The notes: a model not told the origin generated them from the letters alone. Shown: positions 34,735-46,773, counted from the stretch's first letter. The stretch is 64,000 nucleotides of DNA from Diphasiastrum complanatum (GCA_029204225.1 CM055093.1:17137041-17201040); one strand, 5' to 3'. Translations and numbers: made by a program.

Positions 34735-34915
34735 ACAGCCTCTCACAACCTCTCAATGGCTCTCACTGGCTCTCTCACAGCCCCCCTCTCACAGCCTCTC
34801 ACTCGGTCTGTCACACAACCTCTCACAATGCCTCTCTCTCACAGCCTCCCACTGGCTCTCCCTCACAGCTTCTCACAATGCCTCTCACCCCCTCTCACTG
34901 GCTCTCTCACTGTCT
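34735..34915. repeat. CTCTCAC(TGG) minisatellite
   Basis: Irregular tandem copies of 'cctctcacaatgcctctcac' and 'ggctctctcac' type units between the antisense ORF start and the right subterminal region of hAT-1. Confidence 0.8.
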
Positions 34916-34969
34916 CGTGAGTGCCTATTTAACCCCACAGCCTGTTTCCCAATTTGCTTTTGTTGATGA

Positions 34970-35225
34970 TCCCATGTGCTACTGTACCTGCCCCATGTGC
35001 TGATCCCCCACATGCTGCACTGCGATTGGGTCCATGGTCTGCTCCTCCACAGTGCCCATGTGAGGGTGTACCTGTCCGGATGTATTGCTCCCCCACATGC
35101 TGCACTCCGATTGGGTCCATGGTCTGCTCCTCCACAGTGCCCATGTGCTACTGTACCTGCCCCATGTATTGCTCCCCCACATGCCGCACTCCGATTGGGT
35201 CCGCTCTCCCACAGTGCCCCCAGTA
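34970..35225. repeat. 85-bp tandem repeats in hAT-1 right arm
   Basis: A unit containing 'catgctgcactccgattggg' followed by 'tccatggtctgctcctccac' recurs at 35011, 35096 and 35180 (periods 85 and 84), with a variable 'ctactgtacctgcccc' spacer. Confidence 0.88.
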
Positions 35226-35565
35226 CAGTCCCCCTGTACAGTAACATCTTAGTTTTTACCTAGTTTTAGCCTGTTAAAAGGGTTTTTTTTTTTTTTTAAA
35301 TAATAAAAAATATTATTTTTGTGGTGCTGCCCTGGAACCGCTGGTCTGAGGGCGGCACCATAACCGCGGTACCACCATTATGGTACCGCGGTACCATAAT
35401 GGCGGTACCATGTGCCACTATGATTGATATAGTGTTTATATTATGCAAAATATATATATAATGCATGATATATCTTTAAGTATATTTTTAAAAAATATTA
35501 ACTGTGTTCCAGACAGCGTTCCACTGTCCGGAACGCGTTCCGGGGCACCCGTGCTAGTTCACACA

Positions 35566-37080
35566 TTCCAATTTATGAAAGTCTAATTTTTATCTCAAAA
35601 GTTAAGGACTGGAAGCTGGCTAAACAAGTAGCACATCATCTACATACTAAATTGGCGGATCACAACAGAAAAAAAAGGAAGTTTAGAACCCTGTGAAGAA
35701 CCAGTGAGGTGAAGCTCAATAGTCACAGGTAAGCAGTTTTCAAGAAGTTGCACATTGCACGATGACTGCAATTGCTAGCAGTTGGGCCTCTCAAGCGATC
35801 AATGCCTCCAGTGTCCAGTAACACACATGAATTTTACATTTGGGCCTGCACTAGGCATCAAATTGGCTCTTCAAACAGCCTGATTCTTTCCCGGAATTCA
35901 AAGGATTTCACCTAATGGATATGCTCTTAAATGGTGTCTTAAGAGCACCTTCATTGAAAATTTGAACTGTTCATCCAAGCAGGCATAAGAATTTCATAAA
36001 ATTTTGGAATGTTCAAATGAGATCACAAAACCTTGTGGGGATGAGGCCAGATGAGTGTTGACAACCTTATGAACAAGGTGTAGTCATTATCAGGAGTAGA
36101 TTGCCTGCTGGTGTGATCTTCGCTCTTGCAAAACTGTGCTCCACTTGAAGTAGCTCACAAAATTGGACATCTGCATTGTTTTTTCTCATCTCTACATGTA
36201 TGCAGAGATTGTTCGCAATGCTTTCCTCTGCAATCTTGGATGCATTCTCCTGCATGAGAGGTTTGAGGGTGTAACACAACTTCCCATGTAGTCAGCCATC
36301 CCGATGCTATTCAGGACCAAGCACACTCCAGAGTAGTTGTGCTGGTATGACAACACCATGCATTCTCCTTCATAAAGCAATTCATGGCTTACAGTTGAAA
36401 CAGTTGGATTGAAAGTGCCAGACAATACTAGAAGTTCAGGGCAATTCAGTGCTCGTAGATTCCAAGTTTGGGGGAAAGGGGAGGAAATATCATCCCCCGG
36501 TTAAGCTTAAAACTTAGTCACTTACACCACTTAAATTTCGCTAGTGGTCTATCAGTACTATACTCAGGACTCGTAACATCGACCAGAAAAGAGAAGATAT
36601 GAGCATCTAATCCTATAAAAAAAAGACAATGGCTCCATATTCACTAAAAGACTAGACACCAGAATAAGTCTACAAAACAATGCGTGGTAAAGAGTGTCAA
36701 AAAGAATGACACTCAATGGACAGTATTTTGAGCTGTACTGAAAAGCTCTTTCTCTCATAACTACATAACATTTCTTAAACCAGACACAGAACTTAGAAGC
36801 ATTCTTGTGTGGAATGTTCAAAAGAAGCTGAAGACCGCCAATCTCATCTTGTATACTACAAGAAATTCAGGTGTTGTGCTACCGTGGAGTTAAACCAGAT
36901 GGAATAGTAAGTGCAATATTGCATTGATAGGTTAATTATCTGGTATCCTTTCAAGGGATAAAATTTCTTTCTGCATAAAGAACGAGGTTTCATCTCCCTC
37001 TACTTTGGCTGGGCCAACTGAGACCTTATCAAATCAGGGCACGGATACATATATCTGGCAGAAAGTTCATTGCTTAGCAG
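35566..37080. other. TIC110 intron, nothing recognised
   Basis: Intron sequence to the right of hAT-1. Short ORFs on both strands have no recognisable motifs. Confidence 0.55.
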
Positions 37081-37320
37081 CACTCATTCTTTTGCCAGCA
37101 ATCATACACTTTCATAAGTTAATACAACTCCAGTGAAGCACCCTCCAGTGGAGGCACCCCAAGCGTTACAGCACCCATACTTTTCATGGTACCCAAGATG
37201 CACTCATTCTTTTGCCAGCAATCATACACTTTCATAAGTTAATACAGCTCCAGTGAAGCACCCTCCAGTGGAGGCACCCCAAGCGTTACAGCACCCACAC
37301 TTTTCATGGTACCCAAGATG
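37081..37320. repeat. 120-bp perfect-period tandem duplication
   Basis: 37081-37200 and 37201-37320 are identical except for two transitions (37187/37307-type positions near 'aacaactc/aacagctc' and 'cccatac/cccacac'). A recent duplication inside a TIC110 intron. Confidence 0.95.
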
Positions 37321-37654
37321 CTGCAGGGTATCCAACTTGGCGACTTCATGGCAGAAGATTTTTACATCATTCCCATTCAGAGATATGATATTTTTTTTAT
37401 TGGTTTTCTTCTAGAGGAAAAATCACAGCGAATTGGGCACACCAGCACATTTCAGTTGCTTACGATAAGCACAGGCATAGATTCACAGCAAAACTAACAG
37501 TGTATCTCAGGAAAGGTTTACTGACAGCCTCTCAACAACTTATGTTGCAGGCTTGCAGCTTTATTATGTGTGCATGAGGACAAGTCGGAGAAAGTGCAGG
37601 GTCGGGACCATCATCAACATCTACTGATGATGTGTTTGTGAATGATTTCGAGCT

Positions 37655-38240
37655 GAGGGAAGACCAGGATGTCCGCTTCAGGATAAAAAGGATGGGACAA
37701 AGAAAGACATTGCCCATAGATTGTCGAGCTCTCAATAAGCTCACTACTAGGAATCAAATATCCTATTTCACACATTATTTTCACTAAGATTAATCTTATA
37801 TGGGCCTATCATTATATATGCATCCATGAAGGTGGTGAGTATGAGACAACCTTTTGTTAGACCATGAATTACTTCTCATGGCTTTTGGAGTTACTAATGT
37901 TCCACCCACTTTCCAAAATCAGATGAACAATGTATAAAAGCCCCTAAGTGGCCAGTGTGTCCTTGTATACTTTGATGATGTCCTTGTTTTTACTATATTT
38001 GTGGACGATCCTGTTGGCCATCTTGGGTCAGCGAGTCTATCCTGGAGATTCTATCTAAGAACAACTTTCCAAGGGCACAATCAGCATGGACCCTCCCAGA
38101 ATTCACTCTATCCAGTCTTGGCGTGCACCTGCTGATCCTCATGATGTTAGGGTGTTCCTAGGATTGGCTACACATATACATCAATTCATTCCTCATTTTG
38201 CCTCGGTCACCTCCCCTCTTACAGCTCTACAAAGCAACCT
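37655..38240 (+). pseudogene. Ty3/gypsy reverse transcriptase relic
   Basis: Plus-strand frames give, in order, 'LPIDCRALNKLTTRN' near 37700, 'ELLLMAFGVTNVPPTFQNQM' near 37870, 'VLVYFDDVLVF' (catalytic YFDD, near 37965) and 'MDPPRIHSIQSWRAPADPHD' followed by 'FLGLATHIHQFIPHFA' near 38084-38210. These are gypsy RT motifs and the RT-RNase H connection. Several stops and frameshifts. Opposite in orientation to TIC110, within its intron. Confidence 0.85.
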
Positions 38241-38534
38241 CGTTTGATACCAACTTTCAAGGCCCCCAGATTGCTATCTCTGAAAAAGGATTAGAGAAAA
38301 CATTCTTCGGTCATTCTGGACATAGACAAATGTAACTTGACTGAAATCTTCTTTAGTGAAGCATGTAGTATTGGCTCCCAATGAAGGCAGAGATAGCTAT
38401 GGCAATTAGGAAAGAACTCACCTATGTACAGAAAAAACTATTCTATACAAAATACAAAAGGCTTCCTTCACAAGTCACAAAAACTTGTGACAAAGCAAAA
38501 GTGTGGCACTTCAGAAAAACTAGCTAATACACAC

Positions 38535-38660
38535 CGCTTTGCTTGCAATAGTCATAGCCGTCTCTTGACTCAGACGAAGCCCCGTGGCTGTATTACGCAC
38601 AGCCATCTTCATCTCTGCATCATACCCATCCACACCAGCTGCAATGGCATCATCAACAAC
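38535..38660 (-). CDS. TIC110: TIC110 exon, 42 codons
   Basis: Encodes 'VVDDAIAAGVDGYDAEMKMA' and 'GLRLSQETAMTIASKA'. Acceptor gtgtgtgcag; donor GCG|GTGTGT. Phase 0 at both ends. It joins 'SKA' to 'VRAIF' of the 27656-28624 exon, reproducing the continuous family motif although 9.9 kb separate them. Confidence 0.93.
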
Positions 38661-39097
38661 CTGCACACACCATAAAGTAAGTGTGTCATCAGCCATGGCC
38701 CATAACAAGCTTAGATTATAAGCTTTAGGGCATAACATCTGTAATTTATCAAAAGCTTTCACCCTTTCACAGTTAATTTTCAATAACAGATGGTTTCCCT
38801 TGAGTACTATTACGTCACAGGCACGATGTACAGCAACGTACAGCACCCAGCTGCTCATATACAAGACTTTGTCCAGTTACTTCTCCTTACAAAAACAGAG
38901 AAGTTTCACGTATTTTTTTATAGCTGTACGATGATAACCTGTGCCCTTAGTGAGTAGTTACTCTAAGTTGATCATTCTATCGTATTTTGAAAAATATGGT
39001 CAAAAAATCTCATGTCAAGTGAAGAAAGAAATATTCCTTACCTTAAGCAAAGCCCAAGCCAGGACAGGTAAAAACAAGATATATATGAACCACACAC

Positions 39098-39252
39098 CTT
39101 TGCAAAAATGCGCCCACAGATGTCTGTATGAGCAGCATTTATGGTCTCCTGAGGTATGCAAAGAAGAATACGCAATCTTAATAATGCTGAAACGTCTTCA
39201 TCACTTAGACTGCCGTCTGCAACACACTGCTCAAGCTTTTGTCTGTAAATCT
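39098..39252 (-). CDS. TIC110: TIC110 exon, 51 codons
   Basis: Encodes 'IYRQKLEQCVADGSLSDEDV', 'ALLRLRILLCIPQETINAAH' and 'TDICGRIFAK'. Acceptor ttgcag leaves two bases of a split Glu codon that the upstream exon completes; donor AAG|GTGTGT. Typical TIC110 helical repeat. Confidence 0.93.
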
Positions 39253-42100
39253 CTGCAAACAGTCAGCCAAGAACTGTATCAGATTCAAAAGTACTTAGCT
39301 GATATGAGAAATATTCTCAAACGTTTCTTAATCTTGAAATATATGCATTGTCAGTCTCCTAACACAAACTTTTACATATCATCTTCACAAGGTCCTACAA
39401 TAGGTAGCTCCAACATATTAAAAGCAATATTATCTAAATTGCCCAAAGATTCTATACTTTTGTGAGATGTTCCAGCCCAGGAAACACAAACCCCCAGAAA
39501 ATGAGAAAAAAAATTTCACAACACCACAGCATCCTCTCTGGTAAAAATTTCAACAACGGCAACAGGTTATGGGCAAACTACAGACAGCATACAATGTAGA
39601 GTAGAATGCAAATATAGCATAGTTCTTGAAAGCATTTCCCAACCAGGAGACACAGACCACTCTGGAAATGAGAAACAGGAAATGCAATGTTATTGCAATT
39701 TGAAAAGTTTTCCAAATTGCAACATTTAGTTGAAACATTAAAAACTTGGTAAATTCCAACCATTCAATACCTGTAAGATTGTGAAACACAATGTCAACAG
39801 ATGTTCCCCCAGCAGGAAGCTCATTTCCCAAATCAAAAAATGCTTCATGATGCTTGTGTTTTGGGAAACGTGTTTTTTCTTCAAGCAGGGGAGAAAGGTG
39901 TTCATCAGCTGCAGAAACGTCCTTTCTGACATGCATTATCCTCAAAAACGAAAGCTATTCGATCTAGCATCATCCTAAATGACTTTACCTGTCACCTTCA
40001 CCCCAATGAACTCAATCTAATTGTGGGCCATTAGGACTGCGTTACTGATTAATTCATTGGCCACGGTCACTAGAATAGTTTCAAATTTGTGTAAGGTTAC
40101 TTCCAAGCTTGTTTGCTTCATAGTTTCCCAATCCAAAGTTTGGAGGGTTAAAACTCGACTTCCGTTTCAAAAAGCTGAAACGGAAACAACTATTGGACTC
40201 GTGATTTCTGGGTCCTGAGCCCCAGCTTGCTACAACCAATATCTTTGAAAACTTTTATGTGGCAATGGGAGACAGGGAGGAAGGAAAGGAGAGGGAATCG
40301 GGAGGAGTGAAAAGAAGGGTAGAGAAGAAAGGAAGAGCAGTCAATTTTGAATCTAGAGAATAGAGAGACGTTCAAATTCAGGAAAGAGGAGATAAGAGAG
40401 GGGTAACGAAATTGCAAAATGCTAGTTTATGTCATGAGACTCATTCTGACATCAATTGTCAATATGTTCATTGCTAATTTGCTAGTTTATAAATTGTGAC
40501 AGCACAAATTTGATAACTTGAAAAGGGCCCTATTTCTAACTTTCAGACACAAGGCAGTTGATGACACTCTACATTGCACTCTGTACAGACTCCAAAAGTG
40601 CATTACCTCCTCAATCACTTGTTTTTGCCATAACCAAAGGGGAGGAATTAAAAAAACAACCTCAAAAAACCCCTGCAAACAAACTCTGTTTTGAAAAGAG
40701 GCAGGCACCTGTTGGAAACATGTTTTCCCATTTCAAAAAGGGGGTTTCAAAAAATAAATTGAAAAGGTACCCTAAACACTGGTTGCTAAAAAGAAAACTT
40801 TTGCACCTTTTTATGATGTTGATTGTCATCATACTTCCATGTTCACACATTCTTGCGTAGGGCTTCTTTAAGCCTAAAATCTTCCATCGCATATAAAAGC
40901 TTCATGTTAATCAGAAAACAAAACCAAAACTTCGATTATCGAAACATGCATGTGATACCTTATATAAGCTGAAACTAAAAGTAGAAGATGCTTCGATTCA
41001 TTTTTTCACTTGAACTGTAGGTTTTGACTCAAAAATCAAAGCGCTAGGTTTCCGCTAGTTAGCACCCTTGATATTTATGAACATTTGATATGTCACAAGT
41101 GACAATGAAAATATATCAAGATTCAAACCAAAGGTGATGTTAATTGAAGACATTCATAGTTACTGATCGTGTTGCCCTTCATGTAAACTGTCACTGGGGG
41201 CCTAGCTCATTACATTAAAACCTTAAACCATAAGAATCAAAGTAGGGTCTGGTTTCAGCTAATTGATCGCTGGGTCAGGGACCCAAGAAGCAAACTATCA
41301 CGTGGTCTTTTAGCCCAATGAGGAGAACCTAGGATCCTACAACTACCTTGCTGGTCCTTAATTTGAGAGCGTTTTTATTGAAGGTTGTGAGCTTCCTCGT
41401 AAGAGATGCTAGGAGAGCAAAGTCCCTTAGCCAAAGGTCCTACACTCAATTATCATTATCATTTATGCAGTTTACTGCTCATCCAATCTATTTGTGATGT
41501 TATTCCTTATGAATGTGAGCAAAGCATCTACAAGCTCATCAAAATGATGAGACGTCTAGCATTAAGAGGTCCAAATTTGAATCTCATCTACAATTCAAGA
41601 GGATGGCATAATAGCATTCGGGGACATTGTTTCTAGGGAACTGCACAATATCAAAGTTTGCTATATGATCCACATTATCAAGATTCATGATGAATGAGAG
41701 TATGGCGATTCGCTGATTCAAGCTTTAGAGAACCAATAACTAGAGGGCATCCAGCACATGCTTTCACACCAATTTCCCTTAGAGTAGAAAATGATGTAGA
41801 TGTTGGAGGCCGCATGATGTAATGGACACACGGTCCATACTTCTCTAGGTATAATTATACAAGTACCTACCACTAATTGCAGTCTCACACCTATTTTAGT
41901 GTTTATTTTATGAAGTCAGACCCCCTTTTGTTACGAATAAGACTTTTTCAACAGACAAGACTAAATGGCCTAAATTGGGCGCCCTATAGGAGGTCACAAT
42001 TGAAACCTCCTAGGTATTGGCCAAATCAATTTAAATAAGAGTCACGAATCTATCATTTCTAAATTTACACGTTTGATGTCCCGAGTTCTTTAAAGGGGAG
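39253..42100. other. TIC110 intron, no gene recognised
   Basis: Proximal part of the 15-kb intron. Many small ORFs but none with recognisable family features; no clear element boundary seen. Confidence 0.5.
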
Positions 42101-43801
42101 TTCTATTTGTGTTTGGAGATCTTTGTTGGAGACCTTCCTATCAGCAGCAATTGTATTCGTGAGGTTACCTTTGTTGGAGAAAGCTTTTCCAATAATATTT
42201 AATGATTTATGTACTTCCATTTATGCCATATCTGTGATGGTGTTCATAATACGGTACCAGACTTCTTTCTTGCTCACCCTTTCATTTGTCATCACCTTCT
42301 TTGCTGTCTATTCTTCTCTATCATTGTTGGTTACTACCCTAATTCTCCACCACTGTCATTTTCTGCCCCAGTTGTCCTCCTCCAATCGCCCTCCATCACT
42401 AACCCTCTTACCCTCCATTTCCCTTCTCCATCATCTTGTTACAACACAATTTTGAATCCCCATCGCCAACCACCACCACCTTGGTTGTCCATCCCCGTTC
42501 ACCATTTTCATTTGCTGCTTACAGCACTTCACCACCCTTCTTCAAAACTTCACTACCCATTTTTGGACCTCCATCACTAGCTATCAACTTGTTCGCTATC
42601 CATCTCCCTTCACCACTTCCACTTGTTGTCCATAGCCTTCCATTTGCCCTCCATCAATGTTGTTCGTTGTTCACAGCCCTCCATCATCTTGCTACCCATT
42701 TTTTGACCTCCATGGACCATCACCAGCCACCACTTTCTTGGCTGTCCATCGTCCTTCCCCATTGTCGTCTGCTATCCATAGCCTTCATCGCCCTTCTTCA
42801 TCACCTTGCTAGTACACACTTTTGGACCTCGATCACCAGCCCCCACTTCCCTTGTCCATTGCCTCCTACAAACCCTGTTTCAACTCTCAATAGCCAACAT
42901 AGCAAGTTAACTCCGAAAAAAGTTTCAAGTCCTGAACTCACACCAACAACAACGACCATCGCTTTTCCTCATCATTATTTGTTGACCATTGTCCATGACC
43001 CTCCACAATCACCAATTTACTGTTTTTTTCCTACCCTAAGGCTTCTTTGCAAGCCTCGAGGTGGATAATTGACTACACAAGATGGAGACCTATTTTTTGC
43101 AGTCCTTCTCAACAGATTTAGTTCACAGCTATTCATTTTTATGAGCATGCTTAGATTATTGCACTCAGAAGTTCAACTTTTCTACAAAAACTGCATGGGT
43201 CACCTTCACCTACGCACTTCGACAAGCTATGATTAATGCCGCTTGGCCTATTAGTCAACAAGAACTAGTCTGCACACTTCAACAAACAAGTACATTGCTT
43301 GAATATGATGAGCATTTTGTGAACTCTCTTGGATCTTCCCTGAATTAAATTGTTGATGGAATAAATTATAGATAAATTGCTACTCTCAAAGGAGCACTTT
43401 GTTACGATGGCACCTCTTTTCGTCCCACTTTTTTAGCCCATGCTATTTCGAATAGATTCAATCTAGACTTCGCTACTCCTCTGCTACAATCACATCCTTC
43501 TTCACACACTACTACATCTATTCTTTCATAGTTCACACCCGTTCTTTCACTCATCCATGTCCAAGTGTTCTTCATCGTTGGTCCAATGAGGAGATGCATA
43601 AGATTTGTACCAAGAATCTTTGTTATAACTATAAAAGTCCAGATCATTTCTCCCAAGACTAGAAGATATAGGGTTCAACTCGAGCAAGAGATTTTTAGAG
43701 ATCATTCTATGCTCATAATAGATGTTCTCATTCCAAACCTAGCCAACTTCTCCAGACCTGGCCCATTCTTCATCACTAGTCTAAAGCTGTCTCTAAGTAA
43801 C
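42101..43801 (+). other. C/T-rich sequence and gag-like relic
   Basis: 42300-43060 is an imperfect C/T-rich repetitive stretch whose ORFs (Pro/Ser/His-rich) look like low-complexity artefacts. From about 43200 to 43680 the plus strand resembles a decayed retroelement gag: 'TLLEYDEHFVNSLGSSL', 'SYR/F-RPTFLAHAISNRF'-like wording and 'NLCYNYKSPDHFSQD', similar to a zinc knuckle with missing residues. Tentative. Confidence 0.4.
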
Positions 43802-44757
43802 TGAGAATAAGTCTGAAATAAGCAACTCTGCTGATAAGCAGTAGCGCAATAGCAACTCTAAAATAAATCTCTAAAAGACTGAGCTAGAATGCTCAAGAGA
43901 GTTCAAGCTTGAAAGCTTGATAGAGAGCTAACAACAATACTTTCCGATTGTGAACGATCTGCTTGATGAGAGTGCAGGAAGCGTCGTGTAGTAACACTCA
44001 ACTCCTTTACAATTCACAATGTTGATTGATCACTCTGCTGATAATGAGATGTATGAACAGCTAATTTATACTAAGTAATTAGGTCGTCAAATGCGATTGC
44101 TAGTTGGCTGGAGTCCGCTGGCATTCATTCAGTTCTTCTCAGAAGTTGCTTGCTAATAAGCGGTGACAATTGGCTGTAAACAGTCTGTCTGCATAAATGA
44201 ACGTAAATTGCCACATGCAAAAAATGCGACACTGCATCTTTACTCGTGATTTTTGACAGGCGAAAAATGCGAAAAAGACGACACTGCATTTTTGCACGTA
44301 ATTCCTGACAGGCGAAAAAGGCGAAAAAGGCGACAGTGCATTTTTACACGCAATTCCTAACAGGCGAAAAATGCGAAAAAGCCGACACGCAATTCCTGAC
44401 AGGCGAAAAATGCGAAAAAGCCGACACTGCATTTTTACACGCAATTTCTGACAGGCGAAAAATGCAAAAAAGCCGACACTGCATTTTTACACGCAATTCC
44501 TGACAAGCGAAAAATGCGAAAAAGCCAACACTGCATCTTTACACGAGATTCATGATAGGCGACACTCTCAGGTTTGTAGACAGAGAAAATGTGGCATTGT
44601 TGTCAAACTCCGTGTATTTCTGCAAACTGTGTAAAAACACTTGTAATTCTACAGATTGTCTAAAGACACGGGAAAATCCGCAAAACTGGATAAACAGTTG
44701 GATGAAGATTAAAAACCGATTGGTCGATTGGTAGGAAAGAGAATAATCCAACACTCT
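43802..44757 (-). mobile_element. 3' LTR of the copia element
   Basis: Minus-strand TGTTGG start after a polypurine tract and CA end at 43802. Contains about six copies of a roughly 55-bp minisatellite at 44215-44560 ('gcgaaaaatgcgaaaaagcc'). Confidence 0.8.
44215..44560. repeat. LTR minisatellite
   Basis: Repeated unit of roughly 50-58 bp made of 'aaaatgcgaaaaagccgaca' and 'ctgcatttttacacgcaatt' halves followed by 'cctgacaggcg', about six imperfect copies. Wording is shared with the repeats at 1-300. Confidence 0.85.
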
Positions 44758-44761
44758 CCCT

Positions 44762-45020
44762 TAATCTAAATCCATGAATGCCTTCACCTTTGAACTTAGT
44801 TCTGCACAAAACCTTCTGTGTGCATCCAAGCTTAATGCTTTAGTAAAAATATCTTCTGTCATATCTTGTGTTCGACAGTACTGCAATCTGACCTCTTCGT
44901 TGAGAACTTTACTTCTGACAAAGTGATAATTCAGTTCAATGTGCTTACTTCTAGAATAAAATCATTGGCTGACAAGGCAATGGCACTTTGATTATCACAA
45001 AATAATAATGTCGGAGCAGA
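44762..45020 (-). pseudogene. Copia RNase H C-terminus
   Basis: Minus strand: 'IILCDNQSAIALSANDFI' (after the deletion junction near 45020), 'KHIELNYHFVRSKVLNEEV', 'LQYCRTQDMTEDIFTKALS' and 'DAHRRFCAELSSKVKAFMDL', ending next to the polypurine tract. The upstream half of RNase H is missing. Confidence 0.8.
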
Positions 45021-45631
45021 TTGATTCAAACTGAGTACTGTTGCTGAAAAGCAATGTATCATCCACGTACAAAGTGATAATGATAAAAGATTGCTGAATC
45101 TGAAGAGCTAAGTGTGTAGCCGTGATCAATAAGGAAAGTATTGATCCTTTGAAACAATGCTCGAGTAGATTGCTTCAAGCCATAAAGTGCCTTATGGAGT
45201 TTACACACATGATTGTGTTTACCCTCGATAATATAACCTTTGGGTTGCACCATGTACATATCTTCTTCAATAACTCCATTCAGATATGTTGTCTATACAT
45301 CCATTTGACGTATTTCCAAATCTGTTGCAGCAGCAAACGATAATAAAAGTCGAATAGAATAATGCTTGACTACACGACTGGAAATCTCAGTGTAATCGAC
45401 ATTGTATACCTGAGAAAATCCTCTGGCGACAAGTCGGGCTTTTCTTTTGTCATTGCTTCCATCTGCTTTGTACTTGACTTTGAAAATCCATTTGCAATCA
45501 ACTACGTTTCTGCTAGCAGGTAATTTGACAATCGTCCATGTCTGGTTCTTCATAAGAGATGAATACTCTTTATCCATAGCTTCTTTCCAGAGATCAGAAT
45601 CTGGCAGACTGAGTGCCTCTTCGACAATCAT
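45021..45631 (-). pseudogene. Copia reverse transcriptase
   Basis: Minus strand: 'SDLWKEAMDKEYSSLMKNQT', 'VDCKWIFKVKYKADGSNDKR', 'KARLVARGFSQVYNVDYTEI', then 'YMVQPKGYI' and 'CKLHKALYGLKQSTRALFQR', and in another frame the catalytic 'LYVDDTLLFSNS'. The coding is cut immediately after this motif by a deletion. Frameshifts at about 45290 and 45085. Confidence 0.85.
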
Positions 45632-45906
45632 CAGCTCGTGAACAAGGTAGGCTACATGATAGGTGGTCTGCTAGCTCTTGATGATCTTTTGGGAAATAGA
45701 GGAAGCTGATCATTCTCATCATATTGTAGTTGCCGAACTACAACATCATCATCTTCTGATTCGCTGTTGATTTGTTGTTTGTCAAGAGTAGATGAGCTTG
45801 GTCCTTCAATGGGAATAGTCGACTAAGGAACTGGAAAGTTCAATATGTCAAGAGAATCTGACAGGTCTGCTGGATGGGCTGTGCCTTCTCCCTTGAGGTC
45901 TTGAAA

Positions 45907-46773
45907 CTAATCTTTGATGAAGATGACATCCCGGCTAGTGAATATCTTCGACTCGATGGGATCGAACAACTTGTAGGCTTGACCTGAAGTAGTGTAGCTG
46001 ATGAAAATACATTTGATACTTTGGAAGTCGAGCTTCTTCCTAAGATCGTGAGGAATCTGCGCATAAGCAGTACATCCAAAAACTCGTAAGTTTGATAGAG
46101 AACGTTTGGTACCTGTCCAAACTTCGAATGGTGTTTTGTCTGAGAGACCTTTAGTAGGACATCTGTTTTGAATATAGGTTGTTGTTGAAACAGCTTCAGC
46201 CCAGAAGAACTTCGGAAGTGTCACATGTGATAGCATGCACTTTGCCGATTCGACTAAGGTTTTGTTCTTTCTCTCAGCCAGACCATTGGCTTGAGGTGAA
46301 TAGGAGGTATTGTATTGTTGCTCAATGTCGTTGTTAAGGCAATACTCCTTGAATTTGGTGGAGATATATTCTCCCCCGTTATCTGACCTCAGTGCTTTGA
46401 TTCGTTTGCCAGTTTGATTTTCTACATGCTCTTTGAATTGTTTGAACTTGATGAAAGCCTCTGATTTCTGTTTAATGAAATAAATAGCTGTTCTTCTGGA
46501 GAATTCGTCAATAAAGGTAATGAAATACTTTGCATCTAGCAATGAAGGAGTTTGCATAGGTCCACATATATCTCTATGAACAACATCTAACAGACCTTTT
46601 GTTGCATGCCTATGACTTGATCTAAAAGGAATCCTAGTCTACTTTCCAAGGATGCAGCAATGGCAGACAGGGAGATCGATTTTACCAGAAGGATAGTCAA
46701 GATCGAGAGCCATGGATTGTCTAGACATGTTCGAAACAGATGCATAATTCAAGTGTCCTAAGCGATGATGCTA
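45907..46773 (-). pseudogene. Copia GAG-pre-integrase and integrase
   Basis: From 46773 on the minus strand: 'HHRLGHLNYASVSNMSRQSM' and 'CHCCILGK' (zinc region), a frame break near 46560, then a 216-codon open frame with the integrase triad in 'FIDEFSRR', 'ALRSDNGGEY' and 'GLAERKNKTLVESA', followed by 'LRVFGCTAYAQIP'. Integrase would insert the cDNA. The zinc region lacks its first residues because of the junction with the LTR. Confidence 0.9.

Larger units (their letters stand above)
29156..35422 (+). mobile_element. hAT transposon (hAT-1), 6.27 kb
   Basis: Flanked by identical 8-bp target duplications ATTGATAT at 29148-29155 and 35423-35430, the hAT hallmark. Termini are CATAGATCC at the left and, inverted, CATAGTGGC at the right, so the terminal inverted repeat is short and imperfect. 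Subterminal regions are packed with palindromes: GGATCCGCGG and GGTACCGCGG at 29175-29250, and GGTACCGCGG / CCATTATGG at 35360-35412. It is GC-rich against an AT-rich intron. It contains a BED-type transposase gene (29531-33858) and a small antisense ORF (34358-34702). Target is the TIC110 intron, within the older element at 28890-35557. Confidence 0.93.
28890..35557. mobile_element. Older CAnAG element split by hAT-1
   Basis: Without the inner hAT the two flanks (28890-29155 and 35423-35557) make an element of about 390 bp. Left end CAGAGTTGCACTCC, followed by 'GTTCCGG' and 'GGTTCCG'. Right end, read inward on the minus strand, CTAGCACGGG followed by 'GGAACGCGTTCCGG'. Flanking octamers are TTCACACT (28882-28889) and TTCACACA (35558-35565), 7/8 identical. 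It is non-coding. The left terminus matches the CAnAGTTGC ends of the other small elements; the right terminus is degenerate. Confidence 0.6.

Noticed and set aside
34398-35003. 201-codon plus-strand Ser/Leu-rich ORF in hAT-1
   Set aside because: It is the complement of the charged antisense ORF plus CTCTCAC repeats; the minus-strand reading makes more protein sense.
33161-35225. CRISPR-like arrays
   Set aside because: The regular repeats are contiguous tandem units without spacers and lie in a plant transposon.
39550-39945. Minus-strand ORF as a further TIC110 exon
   Set aside because: The exon at 54306-54522 already joins 39098-39252 in phase with the family motif, leaving no room for another exon, and the sequence is not TIC110-like.
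42436-43068. 210-codon Pro/Ser/His-rich ORF
   Set aside because: C/T-rich repetitive DNA gives long open frames by chance; no domain, no start context, no neighbours.
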